Positions 1 through 10,889 of a stretch of 64,000 nt of DNA are shown here, piece by piece. Every line of letters begins with the position of its first letter. Positions within the stretch are counted from its first letter, which is position 1. This DNA is from Patiria miniata (lineage: Eukaryota; Echinodermata; Asteroidea; Valvatida; Asterinidae): positions 6,771,909-6,835,908 of the forward strand of contig NW_024037067.1 of the NCBI RefSeq assembly GCF_015706575.1. Direction: 5' to 3'. The notes under the pieces were generated by a model. The model searched no databases. It was not told the DNA's origin and saw nothing but the letters and a program-made list of their open reading frames with translations. Both the position numbers and the translations under genes were made by a program.

Positions 1-1303
1 AAAAAGTCAGTTTTTCACCCAAAAATCATACTGGACAAAAATTGCTCAAAAGTTTACACGAGGTGCCTAGGGGCCAGATTTGAATTCCCTGAAGAGTTCA
101 ACTCATTACATTCAGTATCCAGTGAGTAAACCAAACTTTTTGATTTTTTACAAAATGCCCCCAAACTTCAACGTTTTCCATAGCCGGCATCATCGAAAAA
201 GTCAGTTTTTGACCCAAAAATCCTACTAGACAAAAATTGCTCAAAAGTTTACACGAGGTGCCTAGAGGCCAGAATTGAATTCCCTGAAGAGTTCAACTCA
301 TTACATTCACTATCCAGTGAGTAAACCAAACTTTTTGATTTTTTACAAAATGCCCCCAAAACTTCAACGTTTTCCATAGCCGGCATCATCGAAAAAGTCA
401 GTTTTTCACCCAAAAATCAAAGTTGACCAAAATTGCTCAAAAGTTTACACCAGGTGCCTAGAGGCCAGAATTGAATTTCCTGAAGAGTTCAACTCATTAC
501 ATTCAGTATCAAGTGAGAAAACCAACCTTTTGGCTTTTTACAAAATGCCCCCAAAACTTCAATGTTTTCCATAGCCGGCATCATCGAAAAAGTCAGTTTT
601 TCACCAAAAAATCAAAGTTGACCAAAATTGCTCAAAACTTCACACGAGGTGCCTAGAGGCCAGAATTGAATTCCCTGAAGAGTTCAACTCATTACATTCA
701 CTATCCAGTGAGTAAACCAAACTTTTTGATTTTTTACAAAATGCCCCCAAAACTTCAACGTTTTCCATAGCCGGCATCATAGAAAAAGTCAGTTTTTTAC
801 CCAAAAATCATAGTTGACCAAAATTGCTCAAAAGTTTACACAAGGTGCCTAGAGGCCAGAATTGAATTCCCTGAAGAGTTCAACCCATTACATTCACTAT
901 CCAGTGAGTAAACCAAACTTTTGATTTTTTACAAAATACCCCCAAACTTCAACGTTTTCCATAGCCGGCATCATCGAAAAAGTCAGTTTTTGACCGAAAA
1001 ATCCTACTAGACAAAAATTGCTCAAAAGTTTACACGAGGTACCTAGAGGCCAGAATTGAATTCCCTGAAGAGTTCAACTCATTACATTCACTATCCAGTG
1101 AGTAAACCAAACTTTTTGATTTTTTACAAAATGCCCCCAAAACTTCAACGTTTTCCATAGCCGGCATCATCGAAAAAGTCAGTTTTTCACCCAAAAATCC
1201 TACTCGACCAAAATTGCTCAAAAGTTTACACAAGGTGCCTAGAGGCCAGAATTGAATTCCCTGAAGAGTTCAACTCATTACATTCAGTATCAAGTGAGAA
1301 AAC
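1..1303. repeat. Tandem satellite, period about 195 bp
   Basis: At least six and a half head-to-tail copies of one unit are visible. The anchor AAAAAGTCAG recurs near 1, 196, 392, 587, 783, 977 and 1173, a spacing of 194-196 bp. Each unit holds GCCGGCATCATCGAAAAAG, a GAGGTGCCTAGAGGCCAG block and an ATTCCCTGAAGAGTTCAAC block. Copies differ by a few substitutions and small indels. The array runs into an assembly gap, so its true length is unknown. Short open frames inside it are by-products of the repeat and I do not regard them as genes. Confidence 0.95.
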
Positions 1304-1803
1304 NNNNNNNNNNNNNNNNNNNNNNNNNNNNNNNNNNNNNNNNNNNNNNNNNNNNNNNNNNNNNNNNNNNNNNNNNNNNNNNNNNNNNNNNNNNNNNNNN
1401 NNNNNNNNNNNNNNNNNNNNNNNNNNNNNNNNNNNNNNNNNNNNNNNNNNNNNNNNNNNNNNNNNNNNNNNNNNNNNNNNNNNNNNNNNNNNNNNNNNNN
1501 NNNNNNNNNNNNNNNNNNNNNNNNNNNNNNNNNNNNNNNNNNNNNNNNNNNNNNNNNNNNNNNNNNNNNNNNNNNNNNNNNNNNNNNNNNNNNNNNNNNN
1601 NNNNNNNNNNNNNNNNNNNNNNNNNNNNNNNNNNNNNNNNNNNNNNNNNNNNNNNNNNNNNNNNNNNNNNNNNNNNNNNNNNNNNNNNNNNNNNNNNNNN
1701 NNNNNNNNNNNNNNNNNNNNNNNNNNNNNNNNNNNNNNNNNNNNNNNNNNNNNNNNNNNNNNNNNNNNNNNNNNNNNNNNNNNNNNNNNNNNNNNNNNNN
1801 NNN
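1304..1803. other. Assembly gap (500 N)
   Basis: Exactly 500 N follow the satellite. A round number suggests a placeholder of unknown size. Sequence after the gap is not satellite. Confidence 0.99.
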
Positions 1804-1924
1804 TGAAACCTAGAAACCTATGATCCACAAGTTGTATGACTGTCAGAAGCAGCTTTTGATTGACTTTCTCACTTGCTCCATCCAGAGGCAACTAAAAGTA
1901 CAAAAACTCATCAATTAAAAGTAC

Positions 1925-2730
1925 AGGTCATCAATCAAAGACACACGAGTCATGAGAGGCGTAGATGTGGGAGAGATCTACAACTTGTAAGAACACAGGC
2001 AAAGCTGAAACTGAAAAGAAAACAGAGCACTTCTAAACCGAGAACAAAATATGACGTTAACAACTGCAAAAAAACAATCAATCAAGAACCAATTCCAGTT
2101 GGAACTTAGGAATAACATTGCAGTACTTGAAGCTGTACCAGATGAAAATTTACATTACAACAAATGGAGCAAAATCAACAAGATATTCAACCAAACTGCC
2201 AAGGAGGTGCTTGGACCCAAGAAAACACAACAAAAGCCTTGGATAGGTACGGAATCCTGGAAGAAAGTTGAAGAAAGAAAACATCTCAAACTCAAGATTG
2301 AAAATGCAAAATCTAAGACAAAGGACCAAGAATCGAAGTCAAGCATGAGGACCGACAAAAGGAAGTGGGTGGAAAGCCTAGCAAAACTGATGCCCAAAGG
2401 GCTGCTGAAAATGGACAGATGAAGACTCTCTATGTAATAACCACAACTATTTGCAATGACAAACCTTGTCACGCAACTGCAGTGAAGGACAAACAAGAAA
2501 TATTATACTGATGATGGGGGGATAAGATCACATTGGAAGAACATTTTGAGGAAATCCTCAATTGGAATGTCCCAACAAATCCAGTGATAATCGAAGCTGA
2601 GGACTTCCCAGAAGCTGAAATTATAAACACAACCAATCAGCAAGGTAGAAGTGAGAAGCTGTCAAGCAGTTGAAGAATGGGAAAGGAGGAGGAATAGACA
2701 TGATTACACCTGAGTTGTTAAAAGCAGACT
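1925..2730 (+). mobile_element. Decayed LINE, endonuclease-RT linker segment
   Basis: The translated sequence resembles the stretch between endonuclease and reverse transcriptase in LINEs of the L2/RTE-like kind: a basic LKLKRK segment, then a FQLELRNNIAVLE-like segment in another frame near 2051-2422, then EAVKQLKNGKGGGIDMITPELL near 2660-2725, the usual block just before RT. A reading-frame shift lies at the A run near 2068-2074. There is no intact ORF. It continues at 3942 after a Tc1/mariner insertion. The 5' end is lost or in the gap. Clade assignment is by eye. Confidence 0.75.
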
Positions 2731-3941
2731 AAGGATGTGACTTTGTGTTTAATTGTGTAAATGTTTAGCAAACATTTAAAGAACCATTTAAACGTTTAGC
2801 CATTTCACAATGGCTGATGCCTGCCCATCGTGGTTTTTCCAGTGCACAATGTCAATGGAGGCCATCACAAAATCCAAGATGGCGGCGCCCATAAGAAAAC
2901 AAAAGTGACGAAAGGTTAATACTGAGTAAAAGCTTCCCCAACATTTTTTTTACAGCTTGGCACCGCTGGCTCACTGACATCAACAGATTGGCAATAATCT
3001 GATGACCAGGCCATACCAAATCCACTAAAGAATTTGGAACAACTCAGCTTGTTTCTGTGGCTGATGAACTTGGCAATGGACTTGCCTTTCCAGCTCATTC
3101 CACAACTTCTCCAGCGGATTCAGGTCGGGGCTTGGAGCTGCAATGGCCATTCCATTGCCTGCAAACTCCCAACTGCCCCCATTTCTCGAATGAAATCTGG
3201 GGTTGGGTCAGCCAGATATTCCTATGTAATCAATGCAATATGTGGCGGTGCATTGTCCTGCTGAAACGGGAATTCTATGCTGATCAGAAGAGATCTATTT
3301 TCGCGAACAACATCAACGAACCTACGTGTTACCAGGCGTAGGTCACCAACGCCTACTACGCTGATGAGCTGAAGCAGCCCCAGACCATTGTTCAAGAGCC
3401 CCCGTGCTTCACAGACAGTACTACACAGTCATTATATCCCTTGAACACACACCTCTCCATTCCAGCCACGGATCATTCCTTTTTGGTGATCATTGATCTG
3501 ACTTTTTAAGTGGAATTGTGGAGCTTTCAGAAAGCATTCACATGCAAATTAACCATCCCTTATAAGGCCAGGGATTCTAGTTTTAGTATTTATGAATGGA
3601 TGACGGCATTTGACCTGCTAAATATTCATTAAATGGCCTGAAAAACTGGGCGCCTTTTTCCCCCATTGATTTTTGCCAGTTTAATAATATTCATGATCTC
3701 ATGAATACATAATTAGGCAATTCAAGGTGGCGGTTTAATGTTGTCACGAAGTGGTGTCGCGAAGCGCATTTTTTTTTTCATGAAGGAAAGGATGTTTAGT
3801 GTTGGAATCTTGAATATTACTGACTAAAATGATGACACAAGACACAGGTTTGGACATTTATTGACCATTTATGATATTGTGAAGTCACAGTTGAAGTTGA
3901 AAATCATACAGCTGGTGCATAAATACTTTTGCACGCCTGTA
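2731..3941 (-). mobile_element. Tc1/mariner DNA transposon remnant inserted in a LINE
   Basis: Minus-strand translation gives transposase landmarks in order: MVWGCFSS near 3400, FQQDNAPPH near 3270 (containing the second catalytic Asp), and a proline-rich APD-NP-EKLWNELERQ block near 3100, typical of the DDE/DDD catalytic core. Frames are broken by stops and shifts, so it is dead. The right end near 3905-3941 reads like a Tc1-type terminus (TAAATACTTTTGCACGCC) and ends at TA. The left end is next to TA at 2730-2731 but shows no clear matching inverted repeat. The N-terminal DNA-binding part is not visible between about 3480 and 3850. Size (1.2 kb) fits a shortened Tc1 element. Confidence 0.75.
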
Positions 3942-4664
3942 GAGGGATAGCATTGGAGAGGGACAGCATTGTTACCAATAGCTAGTAAAGTGCTGGGAAG
4001 AATCATCATTAACAGGGTTAAGACAGGTAGGCCTATTGATAAGAATCCCAGACCCGAACAAGCAGGTTTTTGAGAAGAAAAGAGACCACAACAGAGCAGA
4101 TCTTCATCTTGAGAAACATAATTGAACAATCCATTAAGTGGCAATCTTCACCTGATGTCAATGTCATCGACTTCAAAAAAAACTTTTGATTCAATACATA
4201 GGGACAGTTTATGGAAGATAATGAGGCAGTGTGGAATACCAAGGAAATAATTAACACAGTCAAACGCATGTACATGTGCAGAGTTTGTGCAGTCATAGAT
4301 GAGGGAGAGGTTACAGAAAGTGAAAACAGGAGTTAAACAAGGGTGCGTCATGTCTGGATTTTTGTTCCTTCTTGTAATTGAATGGGTTATGAATAAGACA
4401 ACCAAGGACAACAACACTTGAATTAGATGGCGAATGATGTCCAAGTGAAGATCTAGATTTGCAGATGACATCGCCATGTTGTCAACAAACCACTTACAAA
4501 ATGATGCAAAGGAAAACAACAAATTGTCTGACATGTCAAAAAGAGTTGGATTAAAGATCAACAAAAAGAAGACAAAGATCTTGAGAATGAATAGTAAAAA
4601 GATGGATGCTGTGCAGCTTGAGGAAATTCACCTACCTGGGTGCAATTGTAAACAAATGACATGA
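3942..4664 (+). mobile_element. Decayed LINE, reverse transcriptase segment
   Basis: This continues the LINE broken at 2730. Across several frames one can read an HWRGTALL-like block, ASKVLGRIIINRVK, PEQAGF, a DFKK-FDSIHRDSLWKIMRQCGIP block, the polymerase motif RFADDIAML at about 4449-4480 and a KRVGLKINKKKTKI thumb block. Compared with complete relatives, about 40 residues are missing at the junction with the Tc1 copy, so the insertion seems to have been followed by a deletion. Multiple stops and shifts; pseudogene. Confidence 0.75.
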
Positions 4665-4669
4665 GTGAT

Positions 4670-4965
4670 TACGTTGAAGTGCCCCCCCCCCATCTGCCAG
4701 ATGAAACCCAGTGTTTGTTTAGCTTTCCCTATTATAGCATTTACATTATCATTTCAGTTTGGACTAATGTTGAGAGCTATTCCAAGATACTTGTATGTTG
4801 AGGTGACTGCTATTGGTCTGTCCAGAAAGAGTATAGTGGGGAAGATCTATTTGCCACTTGCTCCGTGTCATATGCATTATTTTACATTTTCCTATATTAA
4901 GCTTCATTCCATTTGATTCACTCCAGTTGCCAATATGTTGAGATCTGCTAATACGGTGGTTCAAG
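4670..4965 (-). mobile_element. CR1/jockey-like LINE fragment (end of RT domain)
   Basis: Minus-strand translation shows WSESNGMKLNIGKCKIMHM, then TYKYLGIALNISPN and NAIIGKAKQTLGF, the typical order after the RT catalytic box in CR1/jockey LINEs. The fragment is under 300 bp, truncated on both sides, with an in-frame stop after ISPN and a frame change. A run of ten C (4681-4690) is at its 3' side. Confidence 0.7.
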
Positions 4966-5518
4966 TGCTGCAGGTTGCAGGTGCGATTCCATAGGGCTGT
5001 GCCGAATATTCGAATATTCGGTTATTCGATCGATAATCGAATATTCGAATATTTACTTTCGAATAAGAATATTCGGTGGTGATATGCAACAAAATAAAAA
5101 GGTGGAAAAAACTTTTTTTTAACAACAAAAGTGTATTCTCAAAGTTAAGTTTGAAGTTGCTGCCAAAAAAACCCCATAAAAGTAGCTTGTATATATGCCA
5201 AGCAATAATGCCATACATATATTACTTCTGCTTTGGGAGTGCTTGCAGTAAAGCCAACCCATTTTTTTAACGCCGGACTGCAACACCAATCGCTGATGCT
5301 TCCGCCAAGATAAACAAGACATTTTGTCTTTCATGTCTTCACAAAACACTTCCTGACACCTTTTCATATCAAACTTCTAGCATGAGTAGTAATGTTTCCG
5401 TTGTCCGTATTTTTGTTTGTTGTTGTCCTACTTACAATCCCTACTTTCAAAAGAAAACCGCCGCTGTTTTCCCCGATGCGATCCTGGCAAGTTGGTGTTA
5501 CATGTACATGTGTGCAGC

Positions 5519-5602
5519 ATAGGAAAATGCAGCGTGGCATTGGAGAGGAGCACGTGTTAATTTGCCCACGTGCACAGTGGGAGGGGCTTACTGGATCGGC
5601 TA
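5519..5602 (+). repeat. Block shared (inverted) with the element at 38583
   Basis: About 84 bp with GGCATTGGAGAGGAGCACGT, a GTTAATTTGCCCA block and GGCTTACTGGATCGG also occur in reverse orientation at 38585-38668 with few differences. It is part of the hAT-like element here and of a short palindromic element there. Confidence 0.8.
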
Positions 5603-6606
5603 TTGACATCGCGAAAATGGCATGCCAACATCGATGTAGAAGACCTCTGCAATCTCATGCAAAGAACTTGATTTCTTTTTTCTGTTTGGGCCTTTGTATT
5701 TTCCGTTTTCATGTACTTATTTTGAGGACGTTCTGCTCGCACAGGGTCGCACAAGAAGCGGTACATTACACTGATACAGCGAAGCCAATTCCCCCCAAGT
5801 TTTCCATTGCCTGTTCAATCGTGTCGAATGCACGTGGTTATAGGGAATCGCCTTGCACGCAGTATGCTGCCCACAGCACGTGGCGGTGTTGTAGAAAACT
5901 TGTCATGAACCCAACATTACATTAAAACGTTTTGAAAACCTTGGTTCATTTACGTTACGGACTCTGGGATTTTTTTTAAAGAATTTCTTGTTTACTTTTA
6001 GGGGTAAATTTATTATGGCTGTTAGATGTTCGCCTCAATGCCTCCGTAATACGTGTACAAAATATTCTAGTTCTCTCAACTGATCAGAGCACCCTTTTAT
6101 CGAACACATTTTCGTTCGCTGTCCGTCAGCTTTGTTCGCTGGGTTAGTCTGCTAATTGCACCCAATATTTGCACAAATAAAACATACATAAACACTTCAA
6201 AAACTAGTTCAGCAATTATACTTTCAGTAATAATAGCGGGAACCTCTGGCTTATGTCCTCCAAGTCGAGCAAAACGCAAGAAAAAGGGCAGACAACAGAG
6301 AGGATTTCAAACTCAAAAGAGCTCTCATTTTATTTCGCCAGACAGACTTTGCGGTCAACTCACCGCACCGTACCCCTGATTCCCAGCATAGAAAACCACA
6401 GCTAGACAAAATGTATCAAAATGTTGCAAGTTGGAATTTCCAAACCTTTTAGTGGCCTATTTGTTAGAAAGTTATCTCCAGAGCACGCACTTAGCCAGAC
6501 AAAAGAACCGGGTCAGCGCACCTGTGCCCTAATTAGCCCGCCAACAATGCGCCCGCCGGAGCTCGGCTGGCGATTTTTTTTTTTTTTTTTTGCTGAAATG
6601 TCACCC

Positions 6607-6659
6607 TTCGTGTTTTGGGTACACAGCTTATAATACATCCCCTGTGGGCAAACAAGGAA
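6607..6659 (+). repeat. Direct repeat copy 1 inside hAT-like element
   Basis: A stretch of about 50 bp with TGTTTTGGGTACACAGCTTA and GCAAACAAGGAA recurs at 7027-7073 in the same orientation (TGTTTGGGGTTCACGGCTTA ... GCAAACAAGGAA), some 420 bp downstream. Confidence 0.75.
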
Positions 6660-7026
6660 ATACTGCTTTGCACGTGTCAAGCTGGGGCGTGTGTATGCCG
6701 CGCCCACGCCCATTATTTGCATAAACTTAAATATGCATTTACAATTCAAAGACCCATATTCATTGAATAAAGACATTATAATATAGGTTTTTTCTTGGAG
6801 TTTTTGGTTGTTGAGAATAAGTTTTATTAAAATGATATAAAATCATTTCCTCAATTCTTGGTGACAAAAGTGGGATTTATCATTATAAAAGTGATTTTTT
6901 ATCCTCAATACTGTGACTAGGAAGTACACCCGTTTTGTAGACTTCAAGAAGCTTCCAGTAATAGATATGCTCGGTTCCTGTTTACGAGTTAAGGGTCGGA
7001 GAGTCACAATAGCTGACACCACCCGC

Positions 7027-7073
7027 CGTGTTTGGGGTTCACGGCTTAATACGTCCCCCATGCAAACAAGGAA
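7027..7073 (+). repeat. Direct repeat copy 2 inside hAT-like element
   Basis: Partner of 6607-6659; about 80% identical by eye, with a 2-bp difference in length before GCAAACAAGGAA. Confidence 0.75.
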
Positions 7074-7942
7074 TCCTTCACTCTAGCTTCTCTGGTTATT
7101 GTTAATCTTTAAATTACTGACGACAGAAGAACAACTGATTGTTGTCAAATACCTGACTTACCTGTGAAGAAATCATACATGGCATGCTGACGTGTGCACG
7201 TACGTTGACTACATGTACATGTATGGCATATTTTTGCTTTTGAGGGAATTTGGAATGGCCAAATAACCGAATATTCGATCGATTGGAAGGTCGAATATTC
7301 GAATATTCAATTATTCGAATTGACTGAGCCCTACGAATCCACCAAAAAAGCCAACAAGATTAAACCCACTAAAAAAAACCAGAGGAATCGGCTGTTACCA
7401 TAATTGGGCAAGCGTCACTGGTCGGTACTGCGGCGGGCGGACCAGCGGAGGAGAACCGGATCCGGTTGCGCTGCTGGGGCAGTAGGGAGGGCTGCATGAC
7501 GGTTCTGTCGTCAGCTTGCAGCACGTCCCTGAAATAACAGGAGGTGAAGGAGTTGGAGGATTTCTAACATGCCGCTTGCATGATATCTGCAAGGGCAATC
7601 CTTTGAAAGAGGGCCCAAGAAGTCACCATGATGCGAACTTTGTGGGCTTGTACTCTGTTCAGGATAGGCCAGTCAGACGATTAAAGTCGTGTGGCCGTCA
7701 CGACCCAGCGAGCAATTGTATCGTGGGATGCTGGATGATGTGGAAAAACCATGGTTATGGACAGAGCTTAGTGGTCACTGCTAAGCGGTGCAGTCTGATG
7801 GAGGTACCACTTGAGGGTCCGATAGGACACCAGAGCTTGTCCAGAGGGACAGAGGAAAAGGACTGTAAGTTAGGAACGAAGATGTCAGGCGGGAAGAACG
7901 TCGCCGACTGGTTCTTCGTGAGGAAAGAGCCATGGGGGATCA

Positions 7943-8166
7943 GGCAGTGGCGTATCCAGTGGGGGGCAGGGGGGGGGGGGGACACTTTGCCCCCCCCTGG
8001 CGGATTTTTTTGACAATTTTTTTGTCAGCAATGATTTAAAGTGTTTATAGAGTTCTTCTGACATCAATCCCACCAAAGAAAACCCGCTCAACAACCATTA
8101 CAATGCGCCGTGAAATTGTCCATATAATAATATAGTATACATAATAATGGTAAGTTTTGAAGAGCG

Positions 8167-8200
<34 letters not shown>

Positions 8201-8368
8201 CTTCGATGACGCACTGGTATGGAATACAAACGCAGATATGCAAATAGCCGTACAAAAGCCGTACAAAATTTCGAGTTTTCCATAGGTTTGTGCACAAACA
8301 TGGATGTGCCCATCAGGCATTACTTTGTACATCAAGTTAGCGCTCTAGTAATTTAATATAGCTCTATG
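7943..8368. mobile_element. Insertion with poly-G/poly-C ends (hAT-like MITE and flank)
   Basis: Comparison of the two DIRS-like copies shows about 425 extra bp here. The first part starts CAGTGGCGTATCCAGTGGGG (about 7944) and an inverted-looking end with poly-C and GACGCACTG lies near 8217. It contains a run of about 32 C at 8167-8198. The remaining 150 bp up to 8368 are also absent from the other copy. No clear target duplication found. Confidence 0.55.
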
Positions 8369-9874
8369 GGCGGACCCCACTGGGCTCCCAATGCAAATGT
8401 CCTTGACCTATGGTCAGGGCGTGGAGTTCACTCATGCGGCGCACTGTGGCTGCCGTCAGGAGGAAAACTATTTTCAAGGAAACGTTAAGAACAGTAACCT
8501 GGTCCAGAGTTCAAGCAAGGACCACGCAATAGCTTGAAAGACCCACCCATGATCCCACACCGGTAGGAGTGTCCGTTGGGAGGGTTGTGAAACATACATG
8601 CCTCGGAGGAGGTGTGTGAGGACGGTGCAATCGGAAATCGAAGAACCATCCCGAAAACCTGAATGCAATTGCAGAACGATAGTTCTAGACAATGAGAACC
8701 GTAAGACCCGATTGGTAGAGGTGGAGAAGAATCGCCAACTTCGGTTGAAATTGTAGCGAAGGGATCCCACTGTACGCCGTACAGACCATTTATAGGGAAA
8801 TGCCGTAATCGGCTGTGGCAAACAATTCGGGTTGACTGACGACGACTATGGGCTGCGATGGCGGCAGCCTCTTGAGAAGGCGGAGGAATGTAGACAAGGC
8901 AGACAAGTCGTGGAAACCACGTTGTGTCCCGTTGTATGGCACCGAAATAGGTGGGCCAGGGGGTTGGGATTGGCTGGGATTTGGACTCGTTGATGAGAAA
9001 CCCAGGCTCTTGGAGACTCAGCGGGTCTGACAGACTGCGCAAGCCGTTGATATCCACTATTCACTGATGATGAAACCATCGTCGAGGTTTATCAACATCT
9101 ATAGACCTTGACGATGGAGGGTACTGGCTAGTGTCTTCATATTTCTGGTGAAGACTCCGAGTCTGGCAGGCGTGTGTGTCCGATGAGGGGCACTCGTGAA
9201 CCCGAGGCAGTAGCTGAGTGAGACGATGTCGAGTACCCACCGGGCTGAAGTGATTTGGTCCAAGGAACCGGTCGAAATGGGTCAAACGGGTTCTCACAGA
9301 TTCTGTGATGGGTGGCCCATTGTCTGTGGGCATATATTATTTACTTCCGCCAGCCGAACCATGGCTGAAAGGCGGTGGTAGAGGCTGAAGGACAGAAGTT
9401 GGCCCGTGGATTTGCAGGGCATTGAGCAGTGGAATGAAAACCACTGCTTGGCGGCTGTGGACGACTGGGAAGACAGTTTTGGATGAACCTTCGTCAAAGT
9501 GATCTTCTTCGTAGTAGTCTGAAACTGGTTGGTAAAGAGGGGTCGCCCTTGGAAAGGAAGGGACTCGAGACATTTGGAGGGCTGAAATTTGACATCAAAA
9601 TATTTATCATGCACGTCGTCAGCAACGATAGGTTGTTTCGTCTGCCGGGAAGGAGTACAAACTCGATCGAAAAGGAGGCCGACACAGTTTGGATTGGTCG
9701 AACACCAACTGGATGAACAAACCCGATCGAAAGAAACCACTGGGGTGGGATCGGGTGTGACTAGTGAGTCAGGAGCTGTTGTCATTTAAATGATCTCGGT
9801 TGTGTAGTAGGTGTAGGGTTCACAGAACCCCAATACGTGCGCCATGTCTCGTTGTACCAGGCAATAAAGCGTGG

Positions 9875-9967
9875 TCATTTATTTATTTATTTATTTATTT
9901 CGTGTTATTTTACCAGGGTAGCCCCATCAGTTGTCAATGAACTGTTCTCCCTGGGGGCCCTGGTCAT
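9875..9967 (-). mobile_element. Short LINE 3' tail with (AAAT)n, antisense
   Basis: About 93 bp absent from the second DIRS-like copy: an (ATTT)6-like tract at 9879-9900 followed by ACCAGGGTAGCCCCATCAG. In the minus orientation this is a short unique end plus (AAAT)n tail, as left by a severely 5'-truncated non-LTR element. TGGTCAT at both ends (9875 and 9961) may be the target duplication. Confidence 0.5.
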
Positions 9968-10265
9968 GGAGGCTGGCATAGTTGTGTCCTATTGTTCGGC
10001 CTAACGAGGTGACAGGGAAGAGAAAAACATCTTAGTCGTGGGCCGGAGTTTCAGACGGCAAGTCCGTAGGAGCGCCGAGAGAACTAGGGGCAAATACTAA
10101 CACGACTGGAGCATCCGGAGGACGGAAAACGTGTGGGGTATGTTAGAGTTTTGGGCCAGTCGAGGCTGAGAAGGAGACAGGCCTTCTACTTCTGAGAAGA
10201 ATCAGTGTCAGATTGTGGAGGGACCCCAGAGGCAGCAGGGAACTCTGTTGTATAATGAACCACTC

Positions 10266-10423
10266 AAGCCCGGTTCATACTCTGCGCGAAAACGAAAGCG
10301 AACGCGAATTTGTGACGTCGTGGCAAGTATTCGCACTGCGAATTCGTAAAAGTTGAACATATTGCAACTCAATATTTCAATTTCGCTTCGCATTCGCTTT
10401 CGCATGAAGTATGAACCGGGCTT
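10266..10423. mobile_element. 158-bp palindromic MITE
   Basis: Perfect 16-bp terminal inverted repeats AAGCCCGGTTCATACT (10266-10281) and AGTATGAACCGGGCTT (10408-10423). The arms continue imperfectly with GCGAAAGCGAA-type blocks. Inserted in the first DIRS-like copy; no counterpart in the second. Target duplication not clear. Confidence 0.7.
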
Positions 10424-10715
10424 CAGAGAAACCAAGGGCTGGGGTGAGCAAAGTTGAATCACCGCCCGGGCAGGCGGGGCCCTGGCACCGGGGATTGCCG
10501 GGCCATAGATATGGCCGACGATGCTGGTGGAGTAGCGGTGGACACGGTCGCTTGGCCGTCGGTCTCCCCACGGACGGCACCTGGCCGAGTCTTTGAGGTG
10601 TTACTGAGTTTGGAAATCACCGAAGAGTATTGCTTTGGGGGCCCAGTGGATGACATAATTTCAGAACGGGGGAAAAGCCCTTATAAACTGATTGGTAAAA
10701 AAACAGACGTTACCC

Positions 10716-10889
10716 TCAGTAGTCATGACGTCCGGAACGATAGTGTGGGGGCCGGTACAATCTTGGAGCGGCCAGAAAACTAGTTTGTAAAAGAGCGATA
10801 GGCCTATCAAATGGAGGATGTATCGCTCTAGTGCTCTAGTATAAATTAACAGAACAGAATAAGATGCTTGAAGCGTCACACCATGTAAA
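10716..10889. other. Unassigned spacer
   Basis: Between the DIRS-like fossil and the tandem array. Nothing recognised. Confidence 0.4.

Larger units (their letters stand above)
4992..7333. mobile_element. hAT-like nonautonomous DNA transposon, 2342 bp
   Basis: The element starts TAGGGCTGTGCCGAATATTC and ends with the inverted counterpart AGCCCTA; both ends carry clusters of ATTCGAATATTCG (4997-5075 and 7264-7322). It is flanked by 8-bp direct repeats CGATTCCA (4984-4991) and CGAATCCA (7334-7341), 7 of 8 identical, the length expected for hAT. No transposase can be recognised inside; the longest open frame (5392-5925) has no domain I recognise. I infer a nonautonomous element. Superfamily assignment rests on target duplication length and end style only. 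Confidence 0.7.
7349..10715 (-). mobile_element. DIRS-like retroelement fossil, copy 1
   Basis: This region aligns along its length with 57311-60545 in the same orientation, so both are copies of one family. In copy 2 the minus strand shows an RNase H-like region followed by the kind of segment seen in tyrosine-recombinase (DIRS) elements, which is the basis for the family call. This copy is heavily decayed, with many breaks in every frame. It carries three later insertions (7943-8368, 9875-9967, 10266-10423) absent from copy 2. The 3' border is set by where homology with copy 2 begins. Confidence 0.6.

Noticed and set aside
1-1290. Regularly spaced repeats that might be read as a CRISPR array, with short ORFs in the units
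   Set aside because: The whole 195-bp unit repeats; there are no short repeats separated by unique spacers, and the genome is eukaryotic. The ORFs recur with the repeat.
5392-5925. 177-codon plus-strand frame inside the hAT-like element
   Set aside because: No transposase motif, odd composition, includes the block shared with a MITE.
8045-8335. Overlapping glycine-run ORFs on the minus strand
   Set aside because: Created by the 32-C homopolymer at 8167-8198.
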